Origin: Candidatus Kaistia colombiensis
GTDB taxonomy: Bacteria; Pseudomonadota; Alphaproteobacteria; Rhizobiales; Kaistiaceae
Direction: 5' to 3'
DNA: 64,000 bases
NCBI GenBank assembly: GCA_029203105.1
Contig: CP119318.1
Location: 2,494,501 to 2,558,500 of the forward strand
Positions 17,444 through 27,884 of this stretch are shown in pieces. A program made the translations under genes and the position numbers. Position 1 is the stretch's first letter; every line of letters begins with the position of its first letter. Under the pieces are notes generated by a model. That model saw only the letters and a list, made by a program, of their open reading frames with translations, was not told the origin of the DNA and searched no databases.

Positions 17444-19045
17444 ATGTCCCTGCGTGGCCTGTTTCTGTGCCTCGCCCTGATCATCCTCGCGGCGCTGGTC
17501 GCGCCGCGGGGAGCCTCGGCGCATGCGGCGCTCGTCGCCAGTGAGCCCGCGACCGGCGCGGTCCTCGACAAGGCTCCGTCCGCCGCGACGCTGAGCTTCA
17601 GTGAACCGGTGGCACCGCTCGTCTTCCGCCTGCTCGGTCCGGACGGGAAGCCGGCCGATCTGGCGGGCGTCACCGCCGCCGGAAGCCGCGTGACGGTGCC
17701 GCTGCCCTCGGACCTCGCGCGTGGCACCCATGTGCTCTCCTGGCGCGTCGTTTCCGAGGATGGCCATCCCGTCGGCGGCACGCTGGTGTTTTCGATCGGC
17801 GCGGCGAGCGGCGGTGTGAATGCCACTTCGGCGACCGATCGCGACCCGGTCGTCGCGGCGGGGCTGTGGCTGGCGAAGCTCGGCCTCTATGCCGGGCTGC
17901 TTCTCGGCATTGGTGGCGTCTTCTTCCGTTCATTCGCGGTGGTGGGCCCGCTTTCACCGGGCGGCTTGCGACGGGCCCTGGCGGCGCTGCTCGTGGCCGG
18001 TATGGTAGCTGCCTTCGTCGGTCTGGCGGCGCAAGGGCTGGATGCGCTCGGCCTGCCGGCGAGCCGGCTCGCTTCCGCGTCTGTCTGGCAGGCGGGCTTC
18101 TCCACCAGTTTCGGCCGCACGACGATCCTCGCCGTGCCCGCCTGCGCCGTCGCAATGGCAGCGCTCTTTGCCCGGCGGCGAACCTTTCGTCGGATCTTGG
18201 CGGCGCTTGCCATGCTCGGACCCGGTCTGGCCCTGGCCGCGACGGGGCATGCCGCCGCCGCCGAACCACAGATCCTGATGCGGCCGCTGGTGTTCCTGCA
18301 CGTATCGGCAATCGCGGTCTGGGCGGGCGCTCTGCTGCCGCTGGCGGTAGCGCTGGGGGAAGGGGGCGGCCGCGCCGCGCTCGCCCGCTTCTCCATGGCC
18401 GCGCCGGCGGTCTTCGCTCTTCTGTTCGCCTCCGGCGCCGCGATCGCCGTCGTCCAGCTCGGCGCCGTCGACGCGCTCTGGACGACGGAATATGGCCGCA
18501 TCCTCGCCGCCAAGCTGGCCGCGGTGGCACTGGTGCTGGCGATCGCCGCGCACAACCGCTTTGCGCTGACCGCGCCGGTGCTGCGCGGCGATGGGCGCGC
18601 GGCGCGGCGTCTCGTCGGATCGATCGTCGCCGAGATTGCGCTGGTCCTTCTGATCTTCGGCCTCGCCGCGCTCTGGCGCTTCACCCCGCCGCCGCGTGCG
18701 CTCGATGTCGCCTTGCCCGCTGTCGAGGTGCATCTGCATGGCGAGAAGGCGATGGCCGAGGTGGTGGTGACGCCGCATCGTCGTCGTGACGCCACCGTCG
18801 AGATCGAGCCGCTCGATGCCGACGGCGTGCCGTTCCGGCCGCTCGAGGTGACGCTGGCGCTGGCGCCGGCAGGCGGCGGCATGGAGCCGATTCGGGTGGT
18901 GGCGACGCCTGGCGCCGACGGTCGATGGCTGGCGACGATACCGGGTCTCGCTGTTGGCGGGGTCTGGACGATCCGGCTCGACCTGCTCGTCAGCGATTTC
19001 GATAAGGCGCAACTTCAAGGCGAGATCGCGCTTCCCACGCCCTGA
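17444..19045 (+). CDS. CopC-CopD fusion copper import protein with C-terminal YtkA-like domain
   Basis: 533 residues. A signal peptide is followed directly by an N-terminal His in SAHAALVASEPA, typical of CopC, and the CopC beta-sandwich to about residue 125. Then comes a CopD-type block of about eight membrane helices (about 145-420), and last a soluble domain (about 430-533) resembling the YtkA-like fold found at the end of YcnJ-type proteins. This order matches B. subtilis YcnJ, a copper importer, and the preceding YcnI and DUF2946 genes strengthen the link. Translation is probably coupled to the YcnI gene (3-base gap, GGGGTGAGG before the start). Confidence 0.9.
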   Translation: MSLRGLFLCLALIILAALVAPRGASAHAALVASEPATGAVLDKAPSAATLSFSEPVAPLVFRLLGPDGKPADLAGVTAAGSRVTVPLPSDLARGTHVLSWRVVSEDGHPVGGTLVFSIGAASGGVNATSATDRDPVVAAGLWLAKLGLYAGLLLGIGGVFFRSFAVVGPLSPGGLRRALAALLVAGMVAAFVGLAAQGLDALGLPASRLASASVWQAGFSTSFGRTTILAVPACAVAMAALFARRRTFRRILAALAMLGPGLALAATGHAAAAEPQILMRPLVFLHVSAIAVWAGALLPLAVALGEGGGRAALARFSMAAPAVFALLFASGAAIAVVQLGAVDALWTTEYGRILAAKLAAVALVLAIAAHNRFALTAPVLRGDGRAARRLVGSIVAEIALVLLIFGLAALWRFTPPPRALDVALPAVEVHLHGEKAMAEVVVTPHRRRDATVEIEPLDADGVPFRPLEVTLALAPAGGGMEPIRVVATPGADGRWLATIPGLAVGGVWTIRLDLLVSDFDKAQLQGEIALPTP

Positions 19046-19122
19046 TGCCAGCTCCCGCGGCCGATGCACAGGGCCGGCGCGGGAGCCGCCTCGACCAAGT
19101 CTGAGTTGCCTACCTCATTTCC

Positions 19123-19138
19123 TGATGATATTTCATCA
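19123..19138. promoter_or_regulatory. Palindrome before the LacI-type gene (candidate autoregulatory operator)
   Basis: tgatga-tatt-tcatca: two perfect 6-bp arms around a 4-base centre, just upstream of the AGGGAGG ribosome binding site of the LacI-type regulator. A second, weaker dyad (ttgaa-n6-ttcaa, 20189-20204) lies before the first catabolic gene. The sequences differ, so a single shared operator is not proven. Confidence 0.35.
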
Positions 19139-19155
19139 CCAGGGAGGAATACCTC

Positions 19156-20181
19156 GTGGGTAAGACGACGCTTCAGGACGTCGCCCGGGAGGCTGGCGTC
19201 AGTCTCGCGACGGTCGATCGCGTGCTGAATGGGAGAGCCGGCGTCCATGCGCGAACGGTCGAGAGGGTGCAGGCGGCTGTCGATCGGCTGAATTATCAGC
19301 CGGATCGGATGGCGTCGCGCCTGGCGCGCGGGCGCGACTATCGCTTCGAGATCATCCTCCCCATCGGCTCGAACGAATTCATGCGCGTGCTCGAGACCGA
19401 GTTCCGCGCCACGGCCGAGCGCTATGTGCACGAGCGCGTCCTGCTGAACATTACGCTGGTCGATGTCTTCGACGGCGAGGCGCTGGCCAATGCGCTCGAG
19501 GCGCTGCCGGACGAAATCGACGGCGTCGCCGTGGTGGCGCTCGATCATCCCGCCGTCGCCGAGGCGATCAACACGATTGTCGATCGCGGCATCGCCGTCG
19601 TCACGCTGGTCTCCGACCTGCCGGGCACGCGCCGCGCCCATTTCGTCGGCATCGACAATTCCGCCGCCGGTCGCACTGCCGCCAGCCTGCTCGGCCGGTT
19701 CCTCGGTCATCGCAGCGGCAAGGTCGGGCTGATCGCCGGTTCGCTGGCGCTGCGCGACCATATCGAGCGGCAATACGGCTTCGAGCAGGTTGTGGCGCGC
19801 GAATATCCGGATCTGGAAGTGCTGCCGGTGCGCGAGGGCCGCGACGAAGACGACCGAGTTCGCCGTGTCGCCGAGGCGCTGCTGGCCGAGCATGACGATC
19901 TGGTCGGCATCTACAATGTCGGCGCCGGCACGCCGGGCGTCGTCGCGGCTCTCGAAAAGACGGGCCACGCCCGCGACATCGTCTTCGTGGCGCACGAACT
20001 CACCGCCGCGAACCGCCGCAACCTGATCCGCGGCTCTATAGACGCCATCATCAACCAGGATCCGGGCCACATGGCGCGCAGCGCCGCCCGCATCCTGCTG
20101 GCGATGCGCGAGGGGATGGAGATCGTCCCCGGGCAGGAGCGCATCAAGATCGACATTTTCATCCGGGACAACGTTCCATAG
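19156..20181 (+). CDS. LacI-family transcriptional regulator of the downstream sugar operon
   Basis: 341 residues from a GTG start preceded by AGGGAGG (19141-19147). The N-terminal helix-turn-helix (TLQDVAREAGVSLATVDRVLNG) and hinge helix near residues 45-60 are typical of LacI. The rest is a periplasmic-binding-protein-like ligand domain (about 62-341) of the ribose/inositol type. It lies immediately upstream of, and in the same direction as, an isomerase, a dehydrogenase and a ribose-type ABC importer, so it most likely controls them in response to the imported sugar or polyol. The effector is unknown. Confidence 0.92.
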   Translation: MGKTTLQDVAREAGVSLATVDRVLNGRAGVHARTVERVQAAVDRLNYQPDRMASRLARGRDYRFEIILPIGSNEFMRVLETEFRATAERYVHERVLLNITLVDVFDGEALANALEALPDEIDGVAVVALDHPAVAEAINTIVDRGIAVVTLVSDLPGTRRAHFVGIDNSAAGRTAASLLGRFLGHRSGKVGLIAGSLALRDHIERQYGFEQVVAREYPDLEVLPVREGRDEDDRVRRVAEALLAEHDDLVGIYNVGAGTPGVVAALEKTGHARDIVFVAHELTAANRRNLIRGSIDAIINQDPGHMARSAARILLAMREGMEIVPGQERIKIDIFIRDNVP

Positions 20182-20252
20182 CGGGCGCTTGAACCAGTTT
20201 TCAACCGACGACGGGCGCCAGCCCGGGACGAAATATCCGAAGGAGGTTTTCG

Positions 20253-21308
20253 ATGAAGACGATCAAGGGACCGGCCATTTTCCTGGCCCAGTTCGCGGGC
20301 GACGCGGCGCCGTTCAACTCGTTCGACGCGATCTGCGGCTGGGCTGCCTCCCTCGGCTACAAGGGCGTGCAGATCCCGACCTGGGACAGCCGCCTGATCG
20401 ACCTGAACAAGGCGTCGGAATCGAAGGATTACTGCGACGAGCTCGCCGGCACCGCCGCCAAGCACGGCCTTGAGATCACCGAGCTCGCCTCGCACATCAT
20501 CGGCCAGCTGGTCGCCGTGCATCCGGTCTATGACGAGCTGATGGACGGCTTCGCGGTTCCGGCCGTGCGCGGCAACCCGAAGGCGCGGCAGGAATGGGCC
20601 GTCGATCACCTGAAGCGCTGCGCCCGCGCCTCGAAGAATCTCGGCCTCAAGGCGCATCCGACCTTCTCCGGTGCGCTTGCCTGGCCGTTCCTCTATCCGT
20701 TCCCGCAGCGCCCGGCCGGTCTGGTCGAAGAGGCCTTCGCCGAGCTCGGCAAGCGCTGGACCCCGATCCTCGACGTTTTCGAGGACAATGGCGTCGACGT
20801 CGCCTACGAAATCCATCCGGGCGAAGACCTGCATGACGGCATCACCTTCGAGATGTTCCTCGAGGAAGTGAAGAACCATCCGCGCGCGAACCTGCTCTAC
20901 GATCCCTCGCACTTTGTGCTGCAGCAGCTCGATTATCTCGACTACATCGACATCTACCACGAGCGCATCAAGGCGTTTCACGTCAAGGACGCCGAGTTCA
21001 ACCCGACCGGTCGCCAGGGCGTCTATGGCGGCTACCAGAGCTGGGTCAACCGCGCCGGCCGTTTCCGTTCGCTCGGCGACGGCCAGGTCGATTTCGGCGC
21101 AATCTTCTCGAAGCTGACCGCCTATGACTATGACAGCTGGGCCGTGCTCGAGTGGGAATGCGCGCTGAAGCATCCCGAGGACGGCGCGCGCGAAGGTGCC
21201 GAGTTCATCAAGCACCACATCATCCGCGTCACCGAACACGCCTTCGACGATTTTGCCGGTTCCGGCACCGACGAGGCGGCCAACCGCCGCATTCTCGGCA
21301 TCGCCTAA
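20253..21308 (+). CDS. Sugar phosphate isomerase/epimerase (TIM-barrel, xylose-isomerase-like)
   Basis: 351-residue AP endonuclease 2/xylose-isomerase-fold enzyme. A strong ribosome binding site (AAGGAGG) precedes the ATG. Residues that would bind the divalent metal are visible on successive strands: E186 (YEIHPGE), D217 and H220 (YDPSHF), H243 (FHVKD) and E300 (LEWE). Such enzymes isomerise or epimerise keto-sugars and inosose-type intermediates. Together with the NAD-dependent dehydrogenase that follows, a route in which the imported sugar is oxidised and then isomerised is likely. The exact substrate cannot be read from sequence. Confidence 0.88.
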   Translation: MKTIKGPAIFLAQFAGDAAPFNSFDAICGWAASLGYKGVQIPTWDSRLIDLNKASESKDYCDELAGTAAKHGLEITELASHIIGQLVAVHPVYDELMDGFAVPAVRGNPKARQEWAVDHLKRCARASKNLGLKAHPTFSGALAWPFLYPFPQRPAGLVEEAFAELGKRWTPILDVFEDNGVDVAYEIHPGEDLHDGITFEMFLEEVKNHPRANLLYDPSHFVLQQLDYLDYIDIYHERIKAFHVKDAEFNPTGRQGVYGGYQSWVNRAGRFRSLGDGQVDFGAIFSKLTAYDYDSWAVLEWECALKHPEDGAREGAEFIKHHIIRVTEHAFDDFAGSGTDEAANRRILGIA

Positions 21309-21341
21309 GTCCCGGCAACGCATCCAGAATCGGAGAAAACA

Positions 21342-22519
<1,178 letters not shown>

Positions 22520-22520
<1 letters not shown>

Positions 22521-24076
22521 TGACAACCGCCGAGGAGAGAGAGATGGTGACGCCTGCGCAACCGCCTCTCCTCGAGGCGGTCGGGATCTCCAAATCGTTC
22601 GGACCCGTCGAGGTGCTGGGAGACATCAATTTGTCTCTCGCTCCCGGCGAGGTCCACGCCATCATCGGCGAGAACGGCGCTGGAAAATCCACTCTGATGA
22701 AGATCCTCGCCGGCCATTTGCCGCCGACGAAGGGGGAACTGAAGCTCGACGGGAAGCCGGTCGTCCTGGCCGGCCCCGTCGATGCGGAAGCGCGCGGCAT
22801 CGTTCTGGTGCACCAGGAAATCCTGCTCGCACCCGATCTGACGGTCGCGCAGAACATTTATCTCGGTCGCGAGGTCCGCAAGGGACTGACGCTGGACGAC
22901 AAGGCGATGAACAAGGGCGCCGCCGAAGCGGTTCGCGCGCTCGGCATCGACATCGACCCGACCACCGTCGTCGGTCGCCTCTCGATCGCCCAGCGCCAGC
23001 TGGTGCAGATCGCCCGCGCGCTGCTGGTGCCGCATCGCGTCGTCATTTTCGATGAGCCGACGGCGTCGTTGACGTTGACCGAGACCGACGCCCTGTTGCG
23101 CGTCATCCTCGACATCAGGAAGAAGGGCGCCGCCGTCCTCTATATTTCCCACCGCCTGCCGGAGGTGAAGGAGATCGCCGACCGCGTGACGGTGCTGCGC
23201 GACGGCAAGCTGATCACCACGCGCCCGGCCGAGGGGCTGGAGGCGGTCGACATGGCGCGGCTGATGGTCGGCCGCGACGTCGCCAAGCTCTATCCCGACC
23301 GGGTTGCCACTAGGGCTGTCGACTATGCGCTGGAAGTCGAGGGCATGAACGTGCCCGGCTATGCGCACGACGCTTCCTTCAAGCTGCGCCAGGGCGAAAT
23401 CCTCGGCTTCGCCGGGCTGGTCGGTGCCGGACGCACCGAACTGCTGGAAGGCGTGGTCGGCCTGCGCACGTCGCATGGCAAGGTCAGGCTCAACGGCAAG
23501 CCGGTGCACTTCGTCACTGTCCGCGATAGCCTGCGCGCCGGCATCGTCTATCTCAGCGAGGACCGGAAGGGCAAAGGCCTGCTGCTGGGGCAAAATCTCG
23601 GCATCAACCTGACGCTCGCCGCGCTTGGTCAGTTCGTGCGCGGGCTGCGGATCGACCGCCGCAAGGAAGCCAAGGCGCTCGACGCGTCGATCGCCGAATT
23701 CGACATCCGCACCCGCAACAAGGACCTGCTCGCCGGCCAGCTTTCGGGCGGCAACCAGCAGAAGCTCTTGCTCGCCAAGATGATGCTGCTGAACCCTCAG
23801 ATCGTCATCATCGACGAGCCGACGCGCGGCATCGACATCGGCACGAAGGAACAGATCTACAAATTTATCGCCGAACTGGCGGAAAGCGGAAAATCGGTCA
23901 TCGTCATCTCGTCCGAGATGCAGGAGGTGATCGGCATCTGCGACCGCATCCTCGTGATGCGCAACGGGCGGATCGTCGGTGAGGTGAGCGGCAATCACAT
24001 GACCGAAGACGAGATCGTCGTTCTGGCGACTGGCGTTACATCGAGGGAGGCCGCCTCGATGGCGGAACAGGCATGA
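22520..24076 (+). CDS. Sugar ABC importer ATP-binding protein, RbsA/MglA type (tandem ATPase)
   Basis: 518 residues with two ABC ATPase cassettes, as in RbsA/MglA/XylG. The first has Walker A GENGAGKST and Walker B VVIFDEPTAS, with a degenerate signature (RLSIAQRQ). The second has a degenerate Walker A (GLVGAGRTEL) but a good signature (LSGGNQQK) and Walker B (IVIIDEPTRG). This asymmetry is usual in the family. The first ATG overlaps the dehydrogenase stop. An in-frame ATG at 22544 behind GAGAGAGAG is an alternative start. The end overlaps the permease gene by 4 bases. Confidence 0.95.
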
Positions 24077-25074
24077 CCGATACGACAAGTGCTGCCCCGT
24101 TGCGTCGATCCTGGCGCGATATCGACCTTCGCGCGGTCGCGCCCTTCGTTGCGCTCGCCCTGCTGCTTGTGCTGGGCAGCTTCGTCAATCCGAACTTCCT
24201 CGGTCTCGACAATCTGTCGAACGTGCTGACGCGCAGCGCCTTCATCGCCATCATCGCGGTCGGCGCCACCTTCGTTATCTCTGCCGGCGGTCTCGATCTT
24301 TCGGTTGGCTCGATGGTCGCCTTCGTGGCCAGCCTGACGATCATGTTCCTGAACAGCGGGATGATCGGCAATCCGTTCCTGATGCTGGTTGCCGCCATGC
24401 TGCTCGCGATGGGGATCGGCGCGCTCTGCGGGCTGGCGAATGGCCTGATCACCACGGTCGGCCGCATCGAGCCCTTTATCGCGACGCTTGGCACAATGGG
24501 CATCTATCGCGGCCTCACCACCTGGCTGTCGCAGGGCGGCGCGATTACCATGCGCCAGCCGGAGCTGCAGCAGCTGTATCGGCCGGTCTATTTCGGCAAG
24601 GTTTTCGGCGTGCCTTTTCCGCTGGTCGCGGTGGCGCTCAGCGCGATTGTCGGCGCCTTCGTGCTCTACCGCACCGCCTTCGGCCGTCACGTTGTGGCTG
24701 TCGGTTCCAACGAGGACGTCGCGCGCTATTCCGGCATTCCGGTCAATCGCGTCCGCAACGTCACCTATGTCATCCAGGGGCTCTGCGTCGCCGTCGCCTG
24801 CCTGCTCTATATTCCGCGTCTCGGCTCGACGTCGGCGACGACAGGTCTGATGTGGGAGTTGCAGGCGATCACGGCGGTTGTGGTCGGCGGCACGGCGCTG
24901 CGCGGCGGCGTCGGCCGTATCTGGGGCACGATCTGCGGCGCTTTCATCCTCGAAATCGTCGGCAACATCATGCTGCTCTCGAACTTCGTCAGCGAATATC
25001 TGCTTGGCGCCATCCAGGGCGCCATCATCATCATCGCGATGCTGGTCCAGCGCTCGCTGGTTCGGAGGTCGTGA
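24073..25074 (+). CDS. Sugar ABC importer permease, RbsC type
   Basis: 333-residue inner-membrane permease with about eight to ten hydrophobic helices and the BPD_transp_2 signature region (AGGLDLSVGSMVAF and the conserved GLANGLI cytoplasmic loop). It forms the homodimeric channel for the tandem ATPase encoded just upstream. Its ATG overlaps the ATPase gene by 4 bases. The binding-protein gene follows 66 bases later. Confidence 0.95.
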   Translation: MTDTTSAAPLRRSWRDIDLRAVAPFVALALLLVLGSFVNPNFLGLDNLSNVLTRSAFIAIIAVGATFVISAGGLDLSVGSMVAFVASLTIMFLNSGMIGNPFLMLVAAMLLAMGIGALCGLANGLITTVGRIEPFIATLGTMGIYRGLTTWLSQGGAITMRQPELQQLYRPVYFGKVFGVPFPLVAVALSAIVGAFVLYRTAFGRHVVAVGSNEDVARYSGIPVNRVRNVTYVIQGLCVAVACLLYIPRLGSTSATTGLMWELQAITAVVVGGTALRGGVGRIWGTICGAFILEIVGNIMLLSNFVSEYLLGAIQGAIIIIAMLVQRSLVRRS

Positions 25075-25140
25075 GGAAGGCCGGGTTTTCGGGTCGCCCG
25101 GCGCTCTGATGCCGATCCGAGACAACAGGGAGGAGAACCA

Positions 25141-26091
25141 ATGCGCAAATCAATCATAGGGCTCACCGCCGTCGCCATGGTGGCGCTGATGGGCGCCGCC
25201 CAGGCAGAGGACAAGAAGGTCACGATCGGCGTGTCGATCCCGGCCGCCGACCATGGCTGGACAGCCGGTGTCGTGTTCCATGCCGAGCGCGTCGCCAAGC
25301 TGCTGATGGCCGAGCATCCTGGCCTCAACGTCATCGTCAAGACCTCGCCGGATGCGGCCAGCCAGGCCAATGCGGTGCAGGATCTCGCAACGCAGGGCCT
25401 TGATGCGCTCGTCATCCTGCCGTCCGATCCCGATCCGCTGGTCAACGCGATCAAGGAAGTGAAGGACGCCGGCAAGTTCGTCACCATCGTCGACCGCGCG
25501 CCGAGCACCAACGATAATTCGATCCGCGATCTCTATGTCGCCGGCAACAATCCGGCGCTAGGCCAGACGGCGGGCGAATACATCAAGGCGCAGACCCCCG
25601 ATGCACAGGTGGTCGTCATTCGCGGCCTGCCGATCCCGATCGATCAGCAGCGCCAGGACGGCTTCGACAAGGGCATTGCCGGTTCGAACATCAAGGTTCT
25701 CGATCGCCAGTTCGGCAACTGGAACCGCGACGACGCCTTCAAGGTCATGCAGGACTTCCTGACCAAGCACCCGAAGATCGACGTCGTCTGGACGCAGGAT
25801 GACGACATGGCCGTCGGCGTGCTGGAAGCGATCGATCAGGCCAAGCGCACCGACATCCAGTATGTCATCGCCGGCGCCGGTTCGAAGGACATGGTCAAGA
25901 AGGTCATGGACGGTGACAAGTTGATCCCGGTCGACGTTCTCTATCCGCCGGCGATGATCGGCACGGCGATGGCGCTCACCGCCGCCAACTTCTATGACCA
26001 GATCCCGGTCCGTGGCACCTACATCCTCGACGCCACGCTGATCACCAAGGACAACGCCAAGGACTTCTACTTCCCCGACTCGCCGTTCTAG
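25141..26091 (+). CDS. Periplasmic sugar-binding protein, RbsB type
   Basis: 316 residues. Sec signal of about 22 residues ending AQA, then a Peripla_BP_4 fold of the ribose/inositol class. The start follows a strong AGGGAGGAG. Placement last in the operon with its own 66-base leader fits the higher expression usual for binding proteins. A terminator lies 22 bases after the stop. The ligand-pocket residues do not let me name the sugar. Ribose, galactose, xylitol or inositol-like ligands are all compatible. Confidence 0.93.
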   Translation: MRKSIIGLTAVAMVALMGAAQAEDKKVTIGVSIPAADHGWTAGVVFHAERVAKLLMAEHPGLNVIVKTSPDAASQANAVQDLATQGLDALVILPSDPDPLVNAIKEVKDAGKFVTIVDRAPSTNDNSIRDLYVAGNNPALGQTAGEYIKAQTPDAQVVVIRGLPIPIDQQRQDGFDKGIAGSNIKVLDRQFGNWNRDDAFKVMQDFLTKHPKIDVVWTQDDDMAVGVLEAIDQAKRTDIQYVIAGAGSKDMVKKVMDGDKLIPVDVLYPPAMIGTAMALTAANFYDQIPVRGTYILDATLITKDNAKDFYFPDSPF

Positions 26092-26112
26092 TCGGCCGGT
26101 TTGGACGCTCTG

Positions 26113-26144
26113 ACCCTCTCCCGCCTCGCGGGGGAGGGTTTTTC
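26113..26144 (+). terminator. Rho-independent terminator of the sugar operon
   Basis: Stem ccctctccc (26114-26122) pairing with gggaggg-type sequence at 26130-26138, followed by a run of T. It lies directly after the binding-protein gene. Confidence 0.88.
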
Positions 26145-26258
26145 TTTGCCGCTTTTTCTGCCGATCTGCAGTGCCAGCTGTCCCACGCTCTCGGCATCCT
26201 GCCTGTGCGGGGATGACAGCCTGAGCTTCCGTGGGCGAACAGTGTTGCGGCTGCAGTT

Positions 26259-26386
26259 CTTCACCTCTCCCTGAGGGAGAGGTCGACGCACGAAGTGCGG
26301 CGGGTGAGGGTTTACGGCCTCACCGGATGGTTCCCTAAACCCTCACCCGGCTCTTGCGAGCCGACCTCTCCCTCAGGGAGAGGTGA
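26259..26386. repeat. Composite intergenic palindromic repeat, copy A
   Basis: About 128 bases with matching ends: ttcacctctccctgagggagaggt-like on the left and its inverse on the right, each itself a small hairpin (ctccc-tgag-ggag). An inner part has the ctcacc/ggtgag words. A near-identical copy lies at 55262-55386, including the shared core gggtttacggcctcaccgga-type segment, and a decayed left half lies near 59371-59435. This fills most of the 347-base gap between the sugar operon and the Lrp gene. The rest of the gap shows no gene. Confidence 0.88.
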
Positions 26387-26438
26387 AGAGGCACTTTGTG
26401 GTCCCTCCGGCTGCAAGGTAGTCAACTATGGTCACCCC

Positions 26439-26891
26439 CTAAAGCGGCAGCAGATCCGTATTCTTGACCTCTTCCATTACCGCATAGGTGTGCGTCTCGC
26501 GCACGCCCGGCAGCGACAGAAGACTGTCGGAGAGGAAGGCGCGGTAGGCGTTCATGTCGCTGACGCGCGCCTTGATCAGATAGTCGAAGCCGCCGGCCAC
26601 CATGTGGCACTCCATCACTTCCGAAGCCCGCCGGACCGCGATGGCGAAATGCTCGAACACGTCGGGCGTCGTGCGGTCGAGCTTGACCTCGACGAAGACG
26701 AGCAGGCCGAGATCGAGCTTTTCCGCCGAAAGCCGGGCGTGATAGCCCTCGATATAGCCCTCGCGCGTCAACCGCTTGACCCGGTCGGCGGTAGCCGTTG
26801 GCGACAGGTTGACCTTGGCGGCCAGTTCCAGCGTCGTGATGCGGCCATCCGCTTGCAATGCCTTCAGGATGGCGCGGTCGATGCGGTCCAT
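26439..26891 (-). CDS. putR: Lrp/AsnC-family regulator, probably PutR (proline-responsive)
   Basis: 150 residues from the Met in MDRIDRAILKAL. The open frame extends upstream without Lrp-like sequence. The N-terminal AsnC winged helix (about 1-55, with LAAKVNLSPTATADRVKRL) is followed by the RAM ligand-binding domain (about 70-145). In alphaproteobacteria an Lrp-type PutR, usually divergent from putA, activates proline catabolism. Here it is one gene away from putA and on the opposite strand. The symbol therefore rests on context plus family, not on a diagnostic motif. Confidence 0.78.
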   Translation of the reverse strand: MDRIDRAILKALQADGRITTLELAAKVNLSPTATADRVKRLTREGYIEGYHARLSAEKLDLGLLVFVEVKLDRTTPDVFEHFAIAVRRASEVMECHMVAGGFDYLIKARVSDMNAYRAFLSDSLLSLPGVRETHTYAVMEEVKNTDLLPL

Positions 26892-26923
26892 GGGTATCCG
26901 GTCTCTTTCGATTGTCAGGGTCG

Positions 26924-27751
26924 TCAGGTCGGCGGCAGCGTCGCGAGAAATTCGGCAATCGCTTCGTTGAAAAGCCTTGGCCGCTGCAACGGCGCGAAAT
27001 GGGTGACGCCCCGCAGCAGGCACAGGCGGCCCTGCGGCAGTGTCCGCGCCAGATATTCCGCGTGTTCGATCCGGATGAACTCGTCGTCGGCGCTCTGGGC
27101 GACGACGACGGGCACGCCAATCGCTGCGAGGTCGGCGGCGCCATAGTCGGGCTGGGTCCGCTGCATGACCCCGACCGCCTCGGAAAAGGCCTTGAAATCG
27201 GCCGGCGTCGCGGAAAGCGCGGCATAGTCCGCGACATGGCGGCCGAAGCAGCGATCGATCAGCGGCGTTGGAACGAACGGCTTGGTGCCGCTCGGGTCCA
27301 TGTTGCAGGCGAAGAAGAACACGCCGGAAACGCGCTCGGGATGGCTGCGCGCCAGCACAAGGCCGGCGCAGGCGCCGTCGCTCCAGCCGACGATGGCGGC
27401 CTTCGGTATCGCCAGCCGATCCATCACCGCGAGAACATCCGACGCCATCAACTCGTACGAATAGGGCTGTTCGTCGCGCGTGCTGCGGCCATGGCCGCGG
27501 CTGTCGATGACGGTGACCGCATATCCGGCCGCGACGAGCGCCGGCACCTGGTAGCCCCAGTTGCCGCTATGGCCGAGCCCGCCATGCAGAAGGACCACCG
27601 GCGCTCCTGAGCCATGCTGCGCATACCAGATGCGGGCGCCGCGATGCGACACGGTCCCCTGTTCGCGGGGCTCCGGCAACCGCTCGGCGCCATGGGCCTC
27701 GAACTGGATGAGTTCGTCGTCGGCAGGGTCCATCAGGAGATCCATCGTCAT
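26924..27751 (-). CDS. Alpha/beta hydrolase
   Basis: 275 residues. Oxyanion-hole segment LLHGGLGHSGNW, nucleophile elbow GWSDG (Ser nucleophile), catalytic Asp probably in SADDEFI, and catalytic His in GVTHFAPL near the C-terminus, so the triad looks complete. Similar hydrolases act on esters or lactones, but substrate cannot be assigned. The gene is transcribed toward the Lrp regulator with a 32-base gap, so the two are probably one unit, divergent from putA. A second in-frame Met two codons in is an equally good start. Confidence 0.87.
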   Translation of the reverse strand: MTMDLLMDPADDELIQFEAHGAERLPEPREQGTVSHRGARIWYAQHGSGAPVVLLHGGLGHSGNWGYQVPALVAAGYAVTVIDSRGHGRSTRDEQPYSYELMASDVLAVMDRLAIPKAAIVGWSDGACAGLVLARSHPERVSGVFFFACNMDPSGTKPFVPTPLIDRCFGRHVADYAALSATPADFKAFSEAVGVMQRTQPDYGAADLAAIGVPVVVAQSADDEFIRIEHAEYLARTLPQGRLCLLRGVTHFAPLQRPRLFNEAIAEFLATLPPT

Positions 27752-27884
27752 ATGGCGGAGGGCTAGTGAGTATCACGGCAAACTCGATTCCGGCCGAGAT
27801 AATCACGGTTTGGGCCCTCATCAAACCCCAAAGCAGCGCTCGGGGAGGGGCTAGATTGCGGCAAACGCCAATCCGGAGCTCTTC
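27752..27884. promoter_or_regulatory. Divergent promoter region, hydrolase/putR versus putA
   Basis: 133 bases between divergent starts, so both promoters and any PutR sites lie here. Two short similar words (cacggcaaact near 27775 and cacggtttggg near 27807) could be half-sites. This is weak evidence and no exact box can be given. Confidence 0.35.
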
